64,000 nt of DNA from Asparagopsis taxiformis. Taxonomy: Eukaryota; Rhodophyta; Florideophyceae; Bonnemaisoniales; Bonnemaisoniaceae. Where the stretch lies: NCBI GenBank assembly GCA_030407315.1, contig JALQPE010002070.1, positions 1 through 64,000 on the forward strand, read 5' to 3'. The notes under the pieces are model-generated. The model was not told the origin of the DNA and did not search any database. It was given only the letters and a program-made list of their open reading frames with translations. A program made the translations under genes and the position numbers. Of this stretch, positions 1-10,197 are shown in pieces (within the stretch, counting starts at the first letter, position 1; every line of letters begins with the position of its first letter).

Positions 1-119
1 ATTCAGGGTTGACAAAAGCGGAAAGGCATAGGCTCATACATGTTTGAGATTGCATAGTAGAGAAATATTTCATCGAAATTTACTGGAGCTGATGGAGGGT
101 TTTAAGGATGAGGTATGAG

Positions 120-1010
120 AGGAAGAAAATTCTTTCTGTGGTATGAGGATGTGTTCTGTGGGGGATGGAATCTTGGGATGGTACAGGGGGAGGTGGAAAT
201 GTACGGAGTGCGGGTTTAGAATGGATTGTGATTCGGAGAGGGGCGTGGCCGACAAGCATATTATGGGATTGGGGAGACGCTGCGGGGTGTTGGGGTAGTG
301 AGGGCGGAGGAGGTGTTTAGGTGGGACCGTAGGAGGGTGCGGTTGAAGGCGCCGAGAGGAGGGGTTTTTAGGAAGTGAGGAGAAAGAAGGGGAGGGGGTG
401 GCGTCTGTTTCTGGCTGTGTGAGTGGGGATGTGATGGAGAAGAAGGGGTTATTGTATTTTGGGGAGGGAGGGAGTGGGAGGAAGGGTGCGAAGTGGGGGG
501 TTGATATGTGTTTCAGAGCGGGGAGGTTTCTGGGATACGGCGGGGGAGCCACCCCGCAGTGCGGGAGCGTGGGCCGGTGGTGTGGTGTATACGGTATCGA
601 AGATGCGGAGGCGTGGGGGCATGGAGCAGCTGAGGGAGGAGGGGTGGAGCAGGTCGGGTACGGGATGGGGAGTGAGAGGTTTTTGGAAGAGTAGCTGCAG
701 GGGAAGTTTGTGTAGAGGGCGAAGGAGAGGGGTTGAGGGTAGAGGAGAGAGGGTACTGAAGAACAATACGTTGCAAAGGTGATGGGGAGAGCATGGTCGA
801 GGAGATAGGGGGTGTTTTGCCCTATTCTGAGGTAGTATGAGCTGGTTATACGAACTCTGTACGGTAGTAAGCAGAAAGTAGGTATGGAATGGAGTGTTGC
901 CACGTGGAAGCGGGGATAGGTATCTGAAAATCGTGCTAAGAGTGGTATTGGGGGTGTTTTGAGGTACAGTACGGGGGAGTGGAGCACCAACAGGAAGGGG
1001 GTGTGAGCGA
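120..1010. repeat. G/purine-rich module with G-quadruplex motif (copy 1)
   Basis: The plus strand is strongly G and purine rich over about 900 bp. It contains a run of four G-tracts with one-to-two-base loops at 461-478, a textbook G-quadruplex pattern. The same module lies at about 4720-5620 (motif at 5061-5079) and 8935-9840 (motif at 9277-9295). Long minus-strand frames here read as Pro/Ser/Thr/His-rich low-complexity protein. They differ between the copies because of indels, so I do not treat them as genes. Confidence 0.7.
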
Positions 1011-1083
1011 GAGGATGAAAAAATTAAAGACGAAATTGGAGTCGACCGACAAGGAAAAATAGAGTGGTCGCCGTGATGGATGC

Positions 1084-1351
1084 GGACATCCATGTCGAGC
1101 ACGGCGGCAGAAATTTCTGGGGTCGAAATTTTTGAATTTCTGAACCGGCGCCCGTCCTAGGTGTACATAGACATGGCGGAAGTCCATCCCGAGGGGGACA
1201 TCCGTGGTACTAGAAACATTGAATGTCGCCCTAGTAATACTAGACGTACTAGACCGCATGGACGTCCAGTTCTAGGCGGAACATCCAAAAATACTGGAGA
1301 ACATGGACGTCCGCCTAGTAATACTAGGTGTACTAGAGGTTGTGGACGTCC
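1084..1351. repeat. Cluster of GGAC(G/A)TCC octamers and TACTAG hexamers
   Basis: Octamers of the form GGAC(G/A)TCC occur at 1084-1091, 1196-1203, 1260-1267, 1305-1312 and 1344-1351. A further one is present in copy 2 at 5880-5887 where copy 1 has an inserted base. GGACGTCC is a perfect palindrome. Between them are five TACTAG hexamers, two inside the near-palindrome CTAGTAATACTAG at 1231-1243 and 1315-1327. The equivalent clusters are near 5690-5955 and 9904-10170. The arrangement looks like an array of protein-binding sites just upstream of the dioxygenase-like ORF. Function is inference. Confidence 0.6.
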
Positions 1352-1374
1352 GCGGCCATTTCCGAGAACACAGA

Positions 1375-2220
1375 CGAAGAACCGGAATGAGGGGAGGGCT
1401 CGCTTCACGTCTACGCGCCACTGCCTGGTGACTATGCCGAGAACGATGAGACGCATATCGACGGGTTTCAAGTTGTGACGCGGCGAGCCCTGCTGGATGT
1501 GTGGTTGGGAATCCTTGTCCGCCTGACAGGGCTGGAGGAGTGCGGTTTACCGGGAGAAAAACTTGTCATGCGGCATCTGGGGGACGGTTTTTGATAACGG
1601 GAAAGGGGTGTCCTCGGCAGGTCCCACACAATGATTTCCCTGTTCCTCCTCGCGACCGCAAGATCAACTTCCGGGTTACTTTGTTATTGCCAACGGAGAT
1701 GACCCATTCCCTATCTGGGTGTGTCCAGGTCCCCAAGTACGTCTTTTCCAAAGCGCTGGAATAGATATGTACGCCAAGACGATGAAGCTGAAGAAGGTAA
1801 TCGTTCCGCCACGTTCATCTTCATCGGTCACGGCATGTACAACATGCCGGGGCAGGGCATTCGACAGAGTTGTGTCACACACGACAACGAGGTATCACAC
1901 GTATTTCAGGAATGCGTCGTATCCGATTCCCGACAATGTTTTCGTTTTGGTTTCATCAGGCGGTTGGGATTCGAAGAAGAAGTCATCGCCATGCTCCGCG
2001 CCGGTCTGCAAGGCAAAGTCAACCGGCCCTGTCAATGTTCGCCACAAGACAGTTGTTCCCATCCCGTCAAGAAAGATGGTAGGCCGAAGACAGGGCAGCT
2101 CCGAATGATGCGGATGAAGACGACAGAACCTCGCAAGGATGTAATGCACACACCGAGTGTGGCCCCGGTAGTGCCTCTTCTGCCGGGACAAACCTGGATA
2201 TCTAGTTCACTATCATAGTG
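1375..2220 (+). pseudogene. Frameshifted copy of dioxygenase-like ORF (repeat copy 1)
   Basis: This is the copy 1 counterpart of the frame at 5855-6865. Peptides from the domain are spread over three plus-strand frames because of several one-base gains and losses (for example inside 1420-1480, 1565-1575, 1720-1760 and 1940-1950). The end of the protein, through the acidic C-terminus, is also broken. As it stands it cannot make the domain. The indel pattern could be natural decay or uncorrected sequencing error. Confidence 0.75.
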
Positions 2221-2530
2221 AGGACGAAGAGGAAGAAAGTTTTCCGACGGCTAGATATCTTAACAACAACTACTTTAGCAAACAATTATCGAGAATATAA
2301 TCATCTCCTTTATCACTTTCAATCTTGAAACCTACTTATGCACTTCCATTCCGTTCCATTTTCAAACTAGATTGTCCATTCCCTAGTGGGTTGGAGCATG
2401 ATTCCAGGACGATTCCCTCACATCTCTAGACTCGATGGTCTAATGCTAGAAATAGCAGAACAATTGGGTTTATACGTGCTTCATCGCCAACTTGCTTCTG
2501 GTAATGGCTGGACGTGCACGATACACGATC

Positions 2531-4360
2531 ACCTGAAATGGACGTCCGGTGGATGTCCAACTCAGATGCATTCCTGGCCGGCCCAGAAATTCTACAATTT
2601 CGGGCACAAAAAAATATTGCAAAAAAACATCGATTTGGGCGGTCGATTGTGCCGTACGGCACACCCCCATCCAAAAATCGTTCACATGTGCATGTTTTTG
2701 AGAATAGCCCAAATTTTAATTCAAATCAGGTGTCTAATTTGGCCAAAACGGCCCCGGCAGGAACCGGAACGCCGCCCCGCGGGGGTCATCACTGGCTTCT
2801 GTAGCACTAACTGTAAGGCTAAATGGCGCCTAACGATGGGTCGATTCCAGGCTTCAAGCCTAAGTTATGCTAGGGTGACATCGTTTCCCCTGTTCCATCA
2901 TGGTCCTGCTGCCTTACTCCTCCACGACAAACACACTACTACCACTCACACGTTACTCGTATTCCGTGCACTTTGTATGAGTAGTGAACTCGCCTGCTTA
3001 GTTGCTGCAATGCGTGGATGTAGGCAGCACACGACACAACCTGAAATGGACGTCCGGTGGATGTCCCTCTCAGATGCACTGCTGTGCCAGCCCAGAAATT
3101 CTACAATTTCGGGCACAAAAAATCTTGCAAAAATCAACGATTTGGGCGGTCGATTGTGCCGTACGGCACACCCCCATCTCAAAAACAATGTTCACATGTG
3201 CATGTTTTTGAGAATAGCCCAAATTTTAATTCAAATCAGGGTGTCCTAATTTGGCCACAACGGCCCCAGGCACCGGCCACGGCCCCGATCGGGGCTATCA
3301 CTGGCTTCTGTAAGCACCAACTGTAGGCTAAATGGCGTCTGACGAAGGGTCAATTTCAGGCTCAATACGCCAGGGACAGGTCTTGGTCCTTGTTCCATCA
3401 TGGTCCCGCCCCGCTCTCTCACGACCAACCTGAAATGGACGTCCGGTGGATGTCCAGCTCGATTGCATTGCTGGCCAGCCCAGAAATTCTAAAATTTCGG
3501 GCACAGAAAAATATTGCAAAAAACATCGATTTGGGCGGTCGATTGTGCCGTACGGCACACCCCCATCTCAAAAACATGTTCACATGTGCATGTTTTTGAG
3601 AATAGCCCAAATTTTAATTCAAATCAGGGTGTCTAATTTGGCCACAACGGCCCCAGGAACCGACCGCCGCCCCGAGTGGGGTTGTCACTGGCTTCTGTAA
3701 GCACTAACTGTAAGGCTAAATGGCGTCTGACAAGGGTCAATTTCAGGCTCAATACGCCAGGGACAGGTCTTGGTCCTTGTTCCATCATGGTCCCGCCCCG
3801 CTCTCTCACGACCAACCTCAAATGGACGTCCGGTGGATGTCCAGCTCGATTGCATTGCTGGCCAGCCCAGAAATTCTAAAATTCGGGCACAAAAAAATAT
3901 TGCAAAAAACAACGATTTGGGCGGTCGATTGTGCCGTACGGCACACCCCCATCTCAAAAACATGTTCACATGTGCATGTTTTTGAGAATAGCCCAAATTT
4001 TAATTCAAATCAGGGTGTCTAATTTGGCCACAACGGCCCCAGGAACCGACCGCCGGCCCCGATCGGGGGCTATCACTGGCGTCTGTAAGCACCAACTGTA
4101 AGCCGGAGCCGGCTGCCGCCCCGATCGGGGCTATCACTGGCTTCTATTAGCACCAACTGTAAGCCAAAATCGCGTCTCACGAAGGGTCGATTTCAGGCTC
4201 AACACGTCAGGGAAAGGTCTTGGTCCTTGTTTCATCATGGTCCCCGCCCCACCCTCTCGCGACCAACCTGAAATGGACGTCCGGTGGATGTCCAGCTCGA
4301 TTGCATTGCTGGCCAGCCCAGAAATTCTAAAATTTCCGAAAAATCAATTTGGTGGCCCAG
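2531..4360. repeat. Subrepeat array, five units, palindrome-rich (copy 1)
   Basis: Units begin at about 2531, 3039, 3427, 3814 and 4263. The last is cut short after its first 80 bases. A complete unit is about 388 bp and starts with the pair GGACGTCC and GGATGTCC (2540-2547, 2551-2558). It then carries the hairpin GAAATT-CTAC-AATTTC, the 16-bp perfect palindrome TGTGCCGTACGGCACA (for example 3544-3559), a 34-bp inverted repeat with 12-bp arms around CACATGTG (3567-3600) and, near the end, the perfect palindrome GCCCCGATCGGGGC (3282-3295). No protein-coding frame is conserved through it. Confidence 0.88.
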
Positions 4361-5854
4361 CATCTCCTGTGCCGAAAATTCCCGCACTCACTTCTGATAT
4401 ACGTCTAGACTTGTTTCCCACTTGTACGCATCAGGGAAGGCGTCACGGAAGGTTGACACTACGCTACTTGTGTACCGCGTCGTCTGAAATAGCGAGTAGT
4501 GTTTGTTGTATAGTTGTGGAGTATGCGTCTAGTGGTTTGTAAAGCTTGCAGAACGGGATAGGGATGTGGGTGGCCCTATTTTATGAATACATGAGTACCA
4601 ATATTCAGGGTTGACAAAGCGGAAAGGCATAGGCTCATACATGTTTGAGATTGCATAGTAGAGAAAATATTTTCATCGAAATTTACATGGAGCTGATGGA
4701 GGTTTTAAGGATGAGGTATGAGAGGAAGAAAATTCTTCTGTGGTATGAGGATGTGTTCTGTGGGGGGATGGAATCTTGGGATGGTACAGGGGGAGGTGGA
4801 AATGTACGGAGTGCGGGTTTAGAATGGATTGTGATTCGGAGAGGAGTGCCGACAAGCATATTATGGGGATTGGGGAGACGCTGCGGGGTGTTGGGGTAGT
4901 GAGGGCGGAGGAGGTGTTTAGGTGGGACCGTAGGAGGTGCGGTTGAAGGCGCCGAGAGGAGGGGTTTTTAGGAAAGTGAGGAGAAAGAAGGGAGGGGGTG
5001 GCGTCTGTTCTGGCTGTGGTGAGTGGGGATGTGATGGAGAAGAAGGGGTTTATTGTATTTGGGGAGGGAGGGGAGTGGGAGGAAGGGTGCGAAGTGGGGG
5101 GTTGATATGTGTTTCAGAGCGGGGAGGTTTCTGGGGATACGGCGGGGGAGCCACCCCGCAGTGCGGGAGCGTGGGCCGGTGGTGGTGGTGTATACGGTAT
5201 CGAAGATGCGGATGGCGTGGGGGCATGGAGCAGCTGAGGGAGGGAGGGGTGGAGCAGGTCGGGTACGGGATGGGAGTGAGAGGTTTTGGAAGAGTAAGCT
5301 GCAGGGGAAGTTTGTGTAGAGGGCGAAGGAGAGGGGTTGAGGGTAGAGGAGAGAGGGTACTGAAGAACAATACGTTGCAAAGGTGATGGGGGAGAGCATG
5401 GTCGAGGAGATAGGGGGTGTTTTGCCCTATTCTGAGGTAGTATGAGGACTGGTTATACGAAATCTGTACGGTAGAGCAGAAAAGTAGGTATGGAATGGAG
5501 GTGTGCACCGTGGAAGCGGGGATAGGTATCTGAAAATGCGTGCTAGAGTGGTATTGGGGGTGTTTGAGGTACAGTACGGGGAGGTGAGCACCAACAGGAA
5601 GGGGGTGTGAGCGAGAGGATGAAAAATTAAAGACGAAATTGGAGTCGACCGACAAGGAAAAATAGAGTGGTCGCCGTGATGGATGCGGACATCATGTCGA
5701 GCACGGCGGCAGAAATTTCTGGGGTCGAAATTTTTGAATTTCTGAACCGGCGCCCGTCCTAGGTGTACATAGACATGGCGGAAGTCCATCCCGAGGGGGA
5801 CATCCGTGGTACTAGAAACATTGAATGTCGCCCTAGTAATACTAGACGTACTAG

Positions 5855-6865
5855 ACCGCATGGACGTCCAGTTCTAGGCGGACATCCAAAAATACTGGAG
5901 AACATGGACGTCCGCCTAGTAATACTAGGTGTACTAGAGGTTGTGGACGTCCGCGTCCATTTCCGAGAACACAGACGAAGAACCGGAATGTGGGGAGGGC
6001 TCGCTTCACGTCTACGCGCCACTGCCTGGTTGACTATGCCGAGAACGATGAGACGCATATCGACCGGTTCAAGTTTGTGACGCGGCGAGCCCTGCTGGAT
6101 GTGTGGTTGGGAATCCTTGTCCGGCTGACAGGGCTGGAGGAGTGCGGTTTACCGGGAGAAAAACTTGTCATGCCGGCATCTGGGGGACGGTTTTTGATAA
6201 CGGGAAAGGGGTGTCCTCGGCAGGTCCCACACAATGATTTCCCTGTTCCTCCTCGCGACCGCAAAGATCAACTTCCGGGTTACTTTGTTATTGCCAACGG
6301 AGATGACCCATTCCCTATCTGGGTGTGTCCAGGGTCCCACAAGTACGTCTTTTCCAAAGCGCTGGAATTAGATATGTACGCCAAGACGATGAAGCTGAAG
6401 AAGGTAATCGTTCCGCCACGTTCAGTCTTCATCGGTCACGGCCATGTACAACATGCCGGGGCAGGGCATGTCGACAGAGTTGTGTCACACACGACAACGA
6501 GGTATCACACGTATTTCAGGAATGCGTCGTATCCGATTCCCGACAATGTTTCGTTTGGTTTCATCAGGCGGTTGGGATTCGAAGAAGAAGTCATCGCCAA
6601 TGCTCCGCGCCGGTCTGCAAGGCAAAGTCAACCGGCACCTGTCAATGTTCGCCACAAGACAGTTGTTCCCATCCCGGTCAAGAAAGATGGTAGGCCGAAG
6701 ACAGGGCAGCTCCGAATGATGCGGATGAAGACGACAGAACCTCGCAAGGATGTAATGCACACACCGAGTGTGGCCCCGGTAGTGCCTCTTCTGCCGGGAC
6801 AACCTGGATATCTAGTTCACTATCATAGTGAGGACGAAGAGGAAGAACAGTTTTCCGACGGCTAG
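5855..6865 (+). CDS. 2-oxoglutarate/Fe(II) dioxygenase-like domain protein encoded by the tandem repeat
   Basis: The frame is open from 5855 to the TAG at 6863-6865 and reads like a double-stranded beta-helix oxygenase core. It has an H-x-D pair (VPHNDF), then a PhyH-like PGSHK turn, a late glycine-histidine segment (FIGHGHVQHAG) that would supply the distal histidine, and a following R-x-H-x-Y-F where such enzymes hold the 2-oxoglutarate-binding arginine. The tail is basic, then ends in an acidic stretch (EDEEEEQF). There is no ATG before the domain. The first in-frame ATG is at about 6170, so the true start or a 5' exon is unresolved. Enzymes of this fold hydroxylate small molecules, proteins or nucleic acid bases; the substrate cannot be told here. 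The family call rests on motifs only. Confidence 0.5.
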   Translation, partial: TAWTSSSRRTSKNTGEHGRPPSNTRCTRGCGRPRPFPRTQTKNRNVGRARFTSTRHCLVDYAENDETHIDRFKFVTRRALLDVWLGILVRLTGLEECGLPGEKLVMPASGGRFLITGKGCPRQVPHNDFPVPPRDRKDQLPGYFVIANGDDPFPIWVCPGSHKYVFSKALELDMYAKTMKLKKVIVPPRSVFIGHGHVQHAGAGHVDRVVSHTTTRYHTYFRNASYPIPDNVSFGFIRRLGFEEEVIANAPRRSARQSQPAPVNVRHKTVVPIPVKKDGRPKTGQLRMMRMKTTEPRKDVMHTPSVAPVVPLLPGQPGYLVHYHSEDEEEEQFSDG

Positions 6866-7139
6866 ATATCTTAACAACAACTACTTTAGCAAACAATTAT
6901 CGAGAATATAATCATCTCCTTTATCACTTTCAATCTATGAACCTACTATAATGCACTTCCGTTCCATGCTTTCAAACTAGATTGTCCATTCCCTAGTGGG
7001 TTGGAGCATGATTCCAGGACGATTCCCTCACATCTCTAGACTCGATGGTCTATGCTAGAAATAGCAGAACAATTGGGTTTATACGTGCTTCATCGCCAAC
7101 TTGCTTCTGGTAATGGCTGGACGTGCACGATACACGATC

Positions 7140-8575
7140 ACCTGAAATGGACGTCCGGTGGATGTCCAACTCAGATGCATTCCTGGCCGGCCCAGAAATT
7201 CTACAATTTCGGGCACAAAAAAATATTGCAAAAAACATCGATTTGGGCGGTCGATTGTGCCGTACGGCACACCCCCATCTCAAAACATGTTCACATGTGC
7301 ATGTTTTTGAGAATAGCCCAAATTTTAATTCAAATCAGGGTGTCTAATTTGGCCACAACGGCCCCAGGCACCGGAACCGCCGCCCCGAGCGGGGTCATCA
7401 CTGGCTTCTGTAAGCACTAACTGTAAGGCTAAATGGCGCCTAACGATGGGTCGATTCCAGGCTTCAAGCCTAAGTTATGCTAGGGTGACATCGTTTCCCC
7501 TGTTCCATCATGGTCCTGCCTTACTCCTCCACGACAAACACTACTCACCCATCACGTTACTCGTATTCCGTGCACTTTGTATGAGTAGTGAACTCGCCTG
7601 CTTAGTTGCTGCAATGCGTGGATGTAGGCAGCACACGACCAACCTGAAATGGACGTCCGGTGGATGTCCATCTCAGATGCACTGCTGGCCAGCCCAGAAA
7701 TTCTACAATTTCGGGCACAAAAAATCTTGCAAAAATCAACGATTTGGGCGGTCGATTGTGCCGTACGGCACACCCCCATCTCAAAAACATGTTCACATGT
7801 GCATGTTTTTGAGAATAGCCCAAATTTTAATTCAAATCAGGGTGTCTAATTTGGCCACAACGGCCCCAGGCACCGGCCACCGGCCCCGATCGGGGCTATC
7901 ACTGGCTTCTGTAAGCACCAACTGTAAGGCTAAATGGCGTCTGACGAAGGGTCAATTTCAGGCTCAATACGCCAGGGACAGGTCTTGGTCCTTGTTCCAT
8001 CATGGTCCCGCCCCGCTCTCTCACGACCAACCTCAAATGGACGTCCGGTGGATGTCCAGCTCGATTGCATTGCTGGCCAGCCCAGAAATTCTAAAATTTC
8101 GGGCACAGAAAAATATTGCAAAAAAACATCGATTTGGGCGGTCGATTGTGCCGTACGGCACACCCCCATCTCAAAAACATGTTCACATGTGCATGTTTTT
8201 GAGAATAGCCCAAATTTTAATTCAAATCAGGGTGTCTAATTTGGCCACAACGGCCCCAGGAACCGACCGCCGGCCCCGATCGGGGGCTATCACTGGCGTC
8301 TGTAAGCACCAACTGTAAGCCGGAGCCGGCTGCCGCCCCGATCGGGGCTATCACTGGCTTCTATTAGCACCAACTGTAAGCCAAAATCGCGTCTCACGAA
8401 GGGTCGATTTCAGGCTCAACACGTCAGGGAAAGGTCTTGGTCCTTGTTTCATCATGGTCCCGCCCCACCCTCTCGCGACCAACCTGAAATGGACGTCCGG
8501 TGGATGTCCAGCTCGATTGCATTGCTGGCCAGCCCAGAAATTCTAAAATTTCCGAAAAATCAATTTGGTGGCCCA
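7140..8575. repeat. Subrepeat array, four units (copy 2)
   Basis: This is the equivalent of 2531-4360, with units starting at about 7140, 7641, 8031 and 8481. The 12-bp-arm inverted repeat, the TGTGCCGTACGGCACA palindrome and the GGACGTCC/GGATGTCC pair are all retained. One internal 388-bp unit fewer than in copy 1 accounts for the difference in unit length. Confidence 0.88.
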
Positions 8576-8817
8576 GCATCTCCTGTGCCGAAAATTCCCG
8601 CACTCAGTTCTGATATACGTCTAGACGTGTTTCCCACTTGTACGCATCAGGGAAGGCGTCACGGAAGGTTGACACTACGCTACTTGTGTACCGCGTCGTC
8701 TGAAATAGCGAGTAGTGTTTGTTGTATAGTTGTGGAGTATGCGTCTAGTGGTTTGTAAAGCTTGCAGAACGGGATAGGGATGTGGGTGGCCCTATTTTAT
8801 GAATACATGAGTACCAT

Positions 8818-10197
8818 ATTCAGGGTTGACAAAGCGGAAAGGCATAGGCTCATACATGTTTGAGATTGCATAGTAGAGAAAATATTTTCATCGAAATTTA
8901 CATGGAGCTGATGGAGGTTTTAAGGATGAGGTATGAGAGGAAGAAAATTCTTCTGTGGTATGAGGATGTGTTCTGTGGGGGGATGGAATCTTGGGATGGT
9001 ACAGGGGGAGGTGGAAATGTACGGAGTGCGGGTTAGAATGGATTGTGATTCGGAGAGGAGTGCCGACAAGCATATTATGGGGATTGGGGAGACGCTGCGG
9101 GGTGTTGGGGTAGTGAGGGCGGAGGAGGTGTTTAGGTGGGACCGTAGGAGGGTGCGGTTGAAGGCGCCGAGAGGAGGGGTTTTTAGGAAAGTGAGGAGAA
9201 AGAAGGGGAGGGGGTGGCGTCTGTTCTGGCTGTGGTGAGTGGGGATGTGATGGAGAAGAAGGGGGTTATTGTATTTGGGGAGGGAGGGGAGTGGGAGGAA
9301 GGGTGCGAAGTGGGGGGTTGATATGTGTTTCAGAGCGGGGAGGTTTCTGGGGATACGGCGGGGGAGCCACCCCGCAGTGCGGGAGCGTGGGCCGGTGGTG
9401 GTGGTGTATACGGTATCGAAGATGCGGATGGCGTGGGGGCATGGAGCAGCTGAGGGAGGGAGGGGTGGAGCAGGTCGGGTACGGGATGGGGAGTGAGAGG
9501 TTTGGAAGAGTAAGCTGCAGGGGAAGTTTGTGTAGAGGGCGAAGGAGAGGGGTTGAGGGTAGAGGAGAGAGGGTACTGAAGAACAATACGTTTCAAAGGT
9601 GATGGGGGAGAGCATGGTCGAGGAGATAGGGGGTGTTTTGCCCTATTCTGAGGTAGTATGAGGACTGGTTATACGAAATCTGTACGGTAGAGCAGAAAAG
9701 TAGGTATGGAATGGAGGTGTGCACCGTGGAAGCGGGGATAGGTATCTGAAAATGCGTGCTAGAGTGGTATTGGGGGTGTTTGAGGTACAGTACGGGGGAG
9801 GTGAGCACCAACAGGAAGGGGGTGTGAGCGAGAGGATGAAAAATTAAAGACGAAATTGGAGTCGACCGACAAGGAAAAATAGAGTGGTCGCCGTGATGGA
9901 TGCGGACATCCATGTCGAGCACGGCGGCAGAAATTTCTGGGGTCGAAATTTTTGAATTTCTGAACCGGCGCCCGTCCTAGGTGGACATAGACATGGCGGA
10001 AGTCCATCCCGAGGGGGACATCCGTGGTACTAGAAACAATGAATGTCGCCCTAGTAATACTAGACGTACTAGACCGCATGGACGTCCGGTTCTAGGCGGA
10101 CATCCAAAAATACTGGAGAACATGGACGTCCGCCTAGTAATACTAGGTGTACTAGAGGTTGTGGACGTCCGCGTCCATTTCCGAGAACACAGACGAA
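8818..10197. repeat. Long tandem repeat unit, copy 3, truncated
   Basis: The third unit matches copy 2 from its first base up to the AGACGAA at 10191-10197, equivalent to about 5979 in copy 2. It then switches to unrelated sequence encoding a transposase fragment. It keeps the G-rich segment and the octamer/TACTAG cluster but lacks the dioxygenase-like ORF and all subrepeats. In the shared part it agrees with copy 2 at most positions where copy 1 has an indel. Confidence 0.88.

Larger units (their letters stand above)
1..4602. repeat. Long tandem repeat unit, copy 1 (4.6 kb)
   Basis: The sequence beginning ATTCAGGGTTGACAAA at position 1 recurs at 4603 and 8818, so this is the first visible unit of a head-to-tail array. 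The window starts exactly at this phase, so the array may extend further left. Order inside the unit: G/purine-rich segment (about 100-1010), octamer and TACTAG cluster (1080-1360), dioxygenase-like ORF remnant (about 1375-2220), AT-rich spacer, palindromic subrepeats (about 2531-4340), and a closing segment up to 4602. Copy 1 carries five subrepeats against four in copy 2, which explains its extra 387 bp. It also differs from copies 2 and 3 by many single-base indels while those two agree with each other. Confidence 0.9.
4603..8817. repeat. Long tandem repeat unit, copy 2 (4.2 kb)
   Basis: This is the second and best preserved unit of the array, 4215 bp, flanked directly by copies 1 and 3 with no spacer and no obvious target-site duplication. 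It holds the only uninterrupted version of the dioxygenase-like reading frame (5855-6865) and four palindromic subrepeats. Direct head-to-tail repetition without LTRs, terminal inverted repeats or a polymerase gene is unlike a normal transposon insertion. It fits either a megasatellite made by unequal crossover or tandem integration or amplification of a circular element. Confidence 0.9.

Noticed and set aside
70..990. Long minus-strand ORF of 306 codons, Pro/Ser/His-rich
   Set aside because: It lies opposite the G-rich module. The frame is not kept in copies 2 and 3, and composition alone gives long stop-poor frames there.
2386..3249. Plus-strand ORFs over the palindromic subrepeats (also 7446-8318)
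   Set aside because: They simply translate the repeated DNA. Frames differ between units and no domain is visible.
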